From Vineibacter terrae (GTDB lineage Bacteria; Pseudomonadota; Alphaproteobacteria; Reyranellales; Reyranellaceae), in the NCBI RefSeq assembly GCF_008039615.1, contig NZ_VDUZ01000012.1, forward strand, positions 107,130 to 171,129: 64,000 nucleotides of DNA. The letters run 5' to 3'. Position 1 is the first letter of the stretch. Each line of letters begins with the position of its first letter. Under the pieces are notes generated by a model. That model saw only the letters and a list, made by a program, of their open reading frames with translations. It was not told the origin of the DNA and ran no database searches. Below, piece after piece: positions 60,992 to 64,000 of this stretch. A program made the position numbers and the translations under genes.

Positions 60992-61297
60992 GTGATTTCG
61001 TCGCTTGCCTACGTGGTCAGCCTCCTGCTGGAGTTCTTCGTCTACCTGCTGATCGCGCAGGCGATCATGAGCTGGCTGCTGGCCTTCAACGTCGTGAACT
61101 ACCGCAACCAGTTCGTTCGCATGATCTGGGAGTTCCTGGCGCGCATCACCGAGCCGCTGCTGCGACCGATCCGGCGCTTCCTGCCCGGCTTCGGCGGCAT
61201 CGACCTGTCACCGCTGGTGCTGATCCTGATCATCATCTTCCTGCAGCGCGCCGTTCTCTATCCCCTGATGACCGGCCGCTCCGTCTCGCTGTGGTGA
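60992..61297 (+). CDS. YggT family membrane protein
   Basis: The 101-residue protein has two membrane helices and the YggT repeat features (AQAIMSWLLAF, ITEPLLRPIRRFLPGFGGIDLSPLVLIL). YggT proteins are linked to osmotic or envelope homeostasis and, in some bacteria, cell division. The start is GTG at 60992, with GGAG eight bases upstream. It overlaps the DUF167 gene, the common yggT-yggU order. Confidence 0.9.
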   Translation: MISSLAYVVSLLLEFFVYLLIAQAIMSWLLAFNVVNYRNQFVRMIWEFLARITEPLLRPIRRFLPGFGGIDLSPLVLILIIIFLQRAVLYPLMTGRSVSLW

Positions 61298-61608
61298 GCT
61301 TCTACCGCGCCGCCGGCGATGGCCTGCGGCTGCGACTGAAGGTGAGGCCGCAGGCGCGCCGGGCCGCCATCGACGGCGTCGTGCCCGATATCGAGGGCGA
61401 GGCGCTGGCCGTGTCGGTCACGGCGCCGCCCGAGGACGGCAAGGCCAACGCCGCGGTGGTCGCGCTGCTGGCCCGTGCCTGGAAGCTGCCGGCCGCGTCG
61501 TTCGCGGTGGTCCAGGGTGCGACGGCGCGGCGCAAGCTGGTCAGCATCACGGGCGATCCCGGCACGCTGGCTGCGATCATCGAGGCATGGCGTTCGTCGC
61601 GCGCATGA
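61294..61608 (+). CDS. DUF167 (YggU) family protein
   Basis: The 104-residue protein has the DUF167 signature [38 protein letters not shown] and [13 protein letters not shown]. The start is GTG at 61294, overlapping the yggT stop (GTGA). The function is unknown. It lies in a yggT-yggU-folD cluster. Confidence 0.9.
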   Translation: MSFYRAAGDGLRLRLKVRPQARRAAIDGVVPDIEGEALAVSVTAPPEDGKANAAVVALLARAWKLPAASFAVVQGATARRKLVSITGDPGTLAAIIEAWRSSRA

Positions 61609-61648
61609 TCTATGTCGGCGCCGGATCAACGGCGCAGGGTGGATCGGG

Positions 61649-62545
61649 ATGACGGCCAGCATCATCGACGGCAAGGCATATGCTGCCGGCCTGCGGGCCC
61701 GCGTGGCGCAAGGCGTGGCGGGGCTGAAGGCCGGGAAGGGGATCACGCCCGGCCTGGCGGTCGTGCTGGTGGGTGACGATCCCGCCAGCCAGGTCTATGT
61801 GCGCAGCAAGACCAGGCTGGTCGCCGAGGCCGGCATGACCGGCTTCGACCATCGCCTGCCCGCCAATACGCCGCAGGCGGATCTGCTGGCGCTGGTCGCC
61901 CGGCTCAATGCCGACCCGGCCGTGCACGGCATCCTGGTGCAGTTGCCGCTGCCGGCGCATATCGACTCGGCCCATGTCATCGCGGCCATCGACCCGGCGA
62001 AGGACGTCGACGGGCTCAGCGCCACCAACGCCGGCAGGCTGGTGCAGGCGGGCAGCGGGCCGCTCGATTTTCCTGTCGCGTGCACGCCGCTGGGCTGCCT
62101 GATGCTGCTGAAGGATTCGCTGGGCAGCCTCGCCGGCGCCGATGCCGTGGTGGTGGGCCGCTCGGTGCTGGTCGGCAAGCCGATGGCGCAGCTTCTGGTG
62201 CGCGAGGATTGCACCGTGACGCTGGCCCATTCGCGCACGCGCGATCTGCCCGGCCTGTGCCGGCGCGCCGACATCCTGGTCGCAGCGACCGGGCGGGCGC
62301 AGATGGTGAAGGGCGATTGGGTCAAGCCGGGCGCCACGGTGATCGATGTCGGCATCACCCGGGTCGACCGCCCCGACGGCAAGCAGCGGCTGATCGGCGA
62401 TGTCGATTTCGAGGCTGCCAGCGCCGTTGCCCGTGCCATCACACCCGTGCCGGGCGGCATCGGTCCGATGACCATCGCCTGCCTGCTGCACAATACCCTG
62501 CAGGCCGCACGCCGTGCCGCCGGCCTCGGGCCGGCGGCGATCTAG
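61649..62545 (+). CDS. folD: Methylenetetrahydrofolate dehydrogenase/cyclohydrolase
   Basis: FolD interconverts 5,10-methylene-, 5,10-methenyl- and 10-formyl-tetrahydrofolate. The 298-residue protein has the catalytic [13 protein letters not shown] lysine segment, [24 protein letters not shown], the cofactor loop [17 protein letters not shown], and [16 protein letters not shown]. The ATG at 61649 is 40 bases after the DUF167 gene. Confidence 0.96.
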   Translation: MTASIIDGKAYAAGLRARVAQGVAGLKAGKGITPGLAVVLVGDDPASQVYVRSKTRLVAEAGMTGFDHRLPANTPQADLLALVARLNADPAVHGILVQLPLPAHIDSAHVIAAIDPAKDVDGLSATNAGRLVQAGSGPLDFPVACTPLGCLMLLKDSLGSLAGADAVVVGRSVLVGKPMAQLLVREDCTVTLAHSRTRDLPGLCRRADILVAATGRAQMVKGDWVKPGATVIDVGITRVDRPDGKQRLIGDVDFEAASAVARAITPVPGGIGPMTIACLLHNTLQAARRAAGLGPAAI

Positions 62546-62549
62546 CTTT

Positions 62550-62683
62550 TTCGGACCGCGGGCGTCCTGCCCTGAGCTTGTCGAAGGGTCCACGCCCGCA
62601 TTCGCTCGCAGCGAAGCGAAGAGCGAAAGACGGTCGTCGGCGCCGCGCGCCGATCGCGCGCGTGGACGCGCGCGGTCCAAAAG
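62550..62683. repeat. Mixed palindromic element (R5 arms with R4 core)
   Basis: Outer arms ttcggaccgcgggcgtcc and gtggacgcgcgcggtcc match family R5. Inside is ctgagcttgtcgaaggg, related to family R4. It separates convergent folD and porin genes. Confidence 0.75.
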
Positions 62684-62685
62684 AA

Positions 62686-63528
62686 TCAGAACGACTTGCT
62701 GATGCTGAAGATGGCGCGCGGGGCGCAGTAGTTGAAGCCGCCGCCGTTGCAGCGGCGCTTGGAGATGTCGGTGTCGACATAGGTGACGCCGAAATCGACG
62801 CCGTAGATCGTGGCGACCAGGCCGATCTGCCATTCCCAGTAGTCGGGGTTGGCGAAGCGGGCGTTGCGCTGGACCGCCTGGTGGCCGATCCCGCCGAACA
62901 TCTTGAACGACACCTTCTCGCTGATCTTGATGAAGTCCAGCGGCACGGTCAGCATCGCCTGCTTGTACCAGGCATCGCCCGAGTGGGCGACGAAGTTGGG
63001 GCTGTAGCGCACCTGGCCGGCCAGCGTGGCGAAGCCGAAGTCGTAGCTCAGCGAGCCGCCGAACTCGTCGTAGGCGAGGTGCGCCGATTTCATCGAGCCG
63101 GGATAGCGGTAGCCGATCCAGCCCAGGTCGAGCACCAGCTTCTCCTGGAGGAACTTGAACTTCACGCCTGCCACCATGTCGAGCTCGATCGACTCGTCGA
63201 CGTCGGGCGAGAAGTTGATGCTGCTGCCCCAGAAGCCGCCATAGATGGAGACGGGGGCGAAGCCGATGAACGGCAGCGGCACCTCGTAGGTGAGGCCGCC
63301 CTGGATCGCCGGGTCGTTCTTGCTCTGCGAGATGCCGCGGAAGCGGTAGTCGGACGTCAAGGTCACGATGCCGGTGATGCTGCCGCCGAACGGGCCGGTC
63401 GGGTCCGGCTTCGGCGGTTCCGGCGCCGGCGCCGCGGCCGGCGCAGGTGCCGGCGTCGTCTGCGCGATGGCGGCTCCTCCCCACAAGGCGACCGCCATCA
63501 GGGCCGCCGACAAACGCTTGATCACCAT
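62686..63528 (-). CDS. TorF-family putative porin
   Basis: The 280-residue outer-membrane protein has a signal peptide (LSAALMAVALWGGAAIAQ), a proline/alanine linker, and a beta-barrel with the TorF/Gcw_chp opening (GIVTLTSDYRFRGISQSKNDPAIQGGL) and amphipathic strands to a C-terminal phenylalanine (FSISKSF). ATG 63528 follows GAGGGGAAG. The transported solute is unknown. Confidence 0.9.
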   Translation of the reverse strand: MVIKRLSAALMAVALWGGAAIAQTTPAPAPAAAPAPEPPKPDPTGPFGGSITGIVTLTSDYRFRGISQSKNDPAIQGGLTYEVPLPFIGFAPVSIYGGFWGSSINFSPDVDESIELDMVAGVKFKFLQEKLVLDLGWIGYRYPGSMKSAHLAYDEFGGSLSYDFGFATLAGQVRYSPNFVAHSGDAWYKQAMLTVPLDFIKISEKVSFKMFGGIGHQAVQRNARFANPDYWEWQIGLVATIYGVDFGVTYVDTDISKRRCNGGGFNYCAPRAIFSISKSF

Positions 63529-63813
63529 CTTCCCCTCGCAAAGGCATGGACTTGCGACCGCTGCGCGATCGATGACAGGCGCCTTACAAGCAGTTTCCAT
63601 ACCAGCCGGGGAAAGACGGGGTGCTGGATCGACCAGCGGAAAAAAGCGGCGTCCGCAGGGCCGCTATCGCTCAAAAAACAAGCGCACGGCGCGCGTCATG
63701 CGCTGGCCGTGACGGATAAAGCGCCATTTGCGTGCTGTGGGTCTTGACGCGGCAAGACCCATGTCGAGGTGCGCTTCGAGCTCGTGCCTGGAATCACTAG
63801 TCGCTGATACGTC
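63529..63813. other. Upstream region of the porin gene
   Basis: No gene is seen. It should contain the porin promoter. Confidence 0.35.
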
Positions 63814-63881
63814 CGTCATCCCGAGCGCAGCGAGGGATCTCCTGCGCAGGACGCACGGTGCGCCATTCGCGGGAGATCCCT
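63814..63881. repeat. Truncated palindromic element family R1
   Basis: The left arm and centre match the full copies, but the sequence departs after gggagatccct, so the last ~20 bases of the right arm are missing. Confidence 0.85.
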
Positions 63882-64000
63882 GTACCAGTTGAAGCGCAAG
63901 AGGCCCGGTCTAGAGTGACCGGGTCGGGCCGCCTGCCGGGAGCCACCCATTGATCCAGTGCCCAGAGCACCAAGCGAGGATCCGTGCCCCGGCAGAGTGG
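63882..64000. other. Unassigned sequence following a broken repeat; possible mobile-element end
   Basis: It starts exactly where the R1 right arm breaks off. It contains a 7-bp perfect hairpin (63904-63910 with 63917-63923) and no visible gene before the window ends. Confidence 0.3.

Noticed and set aside
1407..63881. CRISPR array or plasmid iterons
   Set aside because: The repeats are dispersed single palindromes in several families without regular spacers.

Overview
The window is GC-rich, gene-dense DNA from an alphaproteobacterium. The main clues are an EipB/DUF1849 envelope protein, the giant NAD-glutamate dehydrogenase, a complete one-piece ccmABCDEFGHI cytochrome c maturation operon, and a Tim44-like/MltA pair. 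Gene style and content would fit a free-living, metabolically broad heterotroph of the Rhodospirillales/Reyranella kind, but that placement is inference. No rRNA, CRISPR array, prophage or complete insertion sequence is visible. One tRNA gene (tRNA-Ala, CGC) is present.

Layout. 1-5 kb: end of a DUF2145 gene, EipB, and class I ribonucleotide reductase nrdA-nrdB with a promoter and two candidate NrdR boxes. 5-10 kb: NAD-glutamate dehydrogenase, followed by a strongly structured candidate non-coding RNA ending in an intrinsic terminator. 10.4-12.2 kb: an AraC/GyrI-like regulator translationally coupled to a BtrH-N-like protein. 12.3-19.8 kb: the ccm operon. 20-28 kb: PPOX flavoprotein, GntR/UTRA regulator, MFS transporter, amidase, a homologue of the ExoY/edema-factor class of nucleotidyl cyclase toxins, RibA, and an alpha/beta hydrolase. 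28-41 kb: OmpR-type regulator, orphan Hcp-like protein, double hot-dog hydratase, a divergent reductase/diiron-protein pair, HspQ, an MDR oxidoreductase, MBL-fold hydrolase, methyltransferase, membrane class III adenylate cyclase, Tim44-like protein and MltA. 41-49 kb: lutABC lactate oxidation, a solute-binding protein, a periplasmic ankyrin protein, and a dihaem cytochrome coupled to a PQQ alcohol dehydrogenase with the lanthanide DxD signature. 49-58 kb: methyltransferase and small proteins, then a seven-gene minus-strand operon (IclR, M24 peptidase, polyamine-type ABC transporter, DUF1028). 58.8-63.5 kb: tRNA-Ala, RidA, a two-gene membrane/FHA module, yggT-DUF167-folD and a TorF-type porin.

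Functional links. The ccm operon supplies haem attachment for c-type cytochromes such as the dihaem protein next to the PQQ dehydrogenase; together with lutABC these point to oxidation of alcohols and lactate feeding respiration. The IclR/peptidase/ABC cluster looks like a dedicated uptake and breakdown unit for a cationic or peptide-like substrate.

A feature that crosses the whole window is a set of at least five families of long palindromic intergenic elements. Three have entered coding sequence: one forms the N-terminus of EipB, one the N-terminus of CcmH, and one supplies the C-terminus and stop codon of LutA. The most unusual single gene is the stand-alone ExoY/edema-factor-like cyclase homologue at 24.8-25.7 kb. 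The most unusual non-coding signal is the multi-hairpin RNA at 10.1-10.3 kb.
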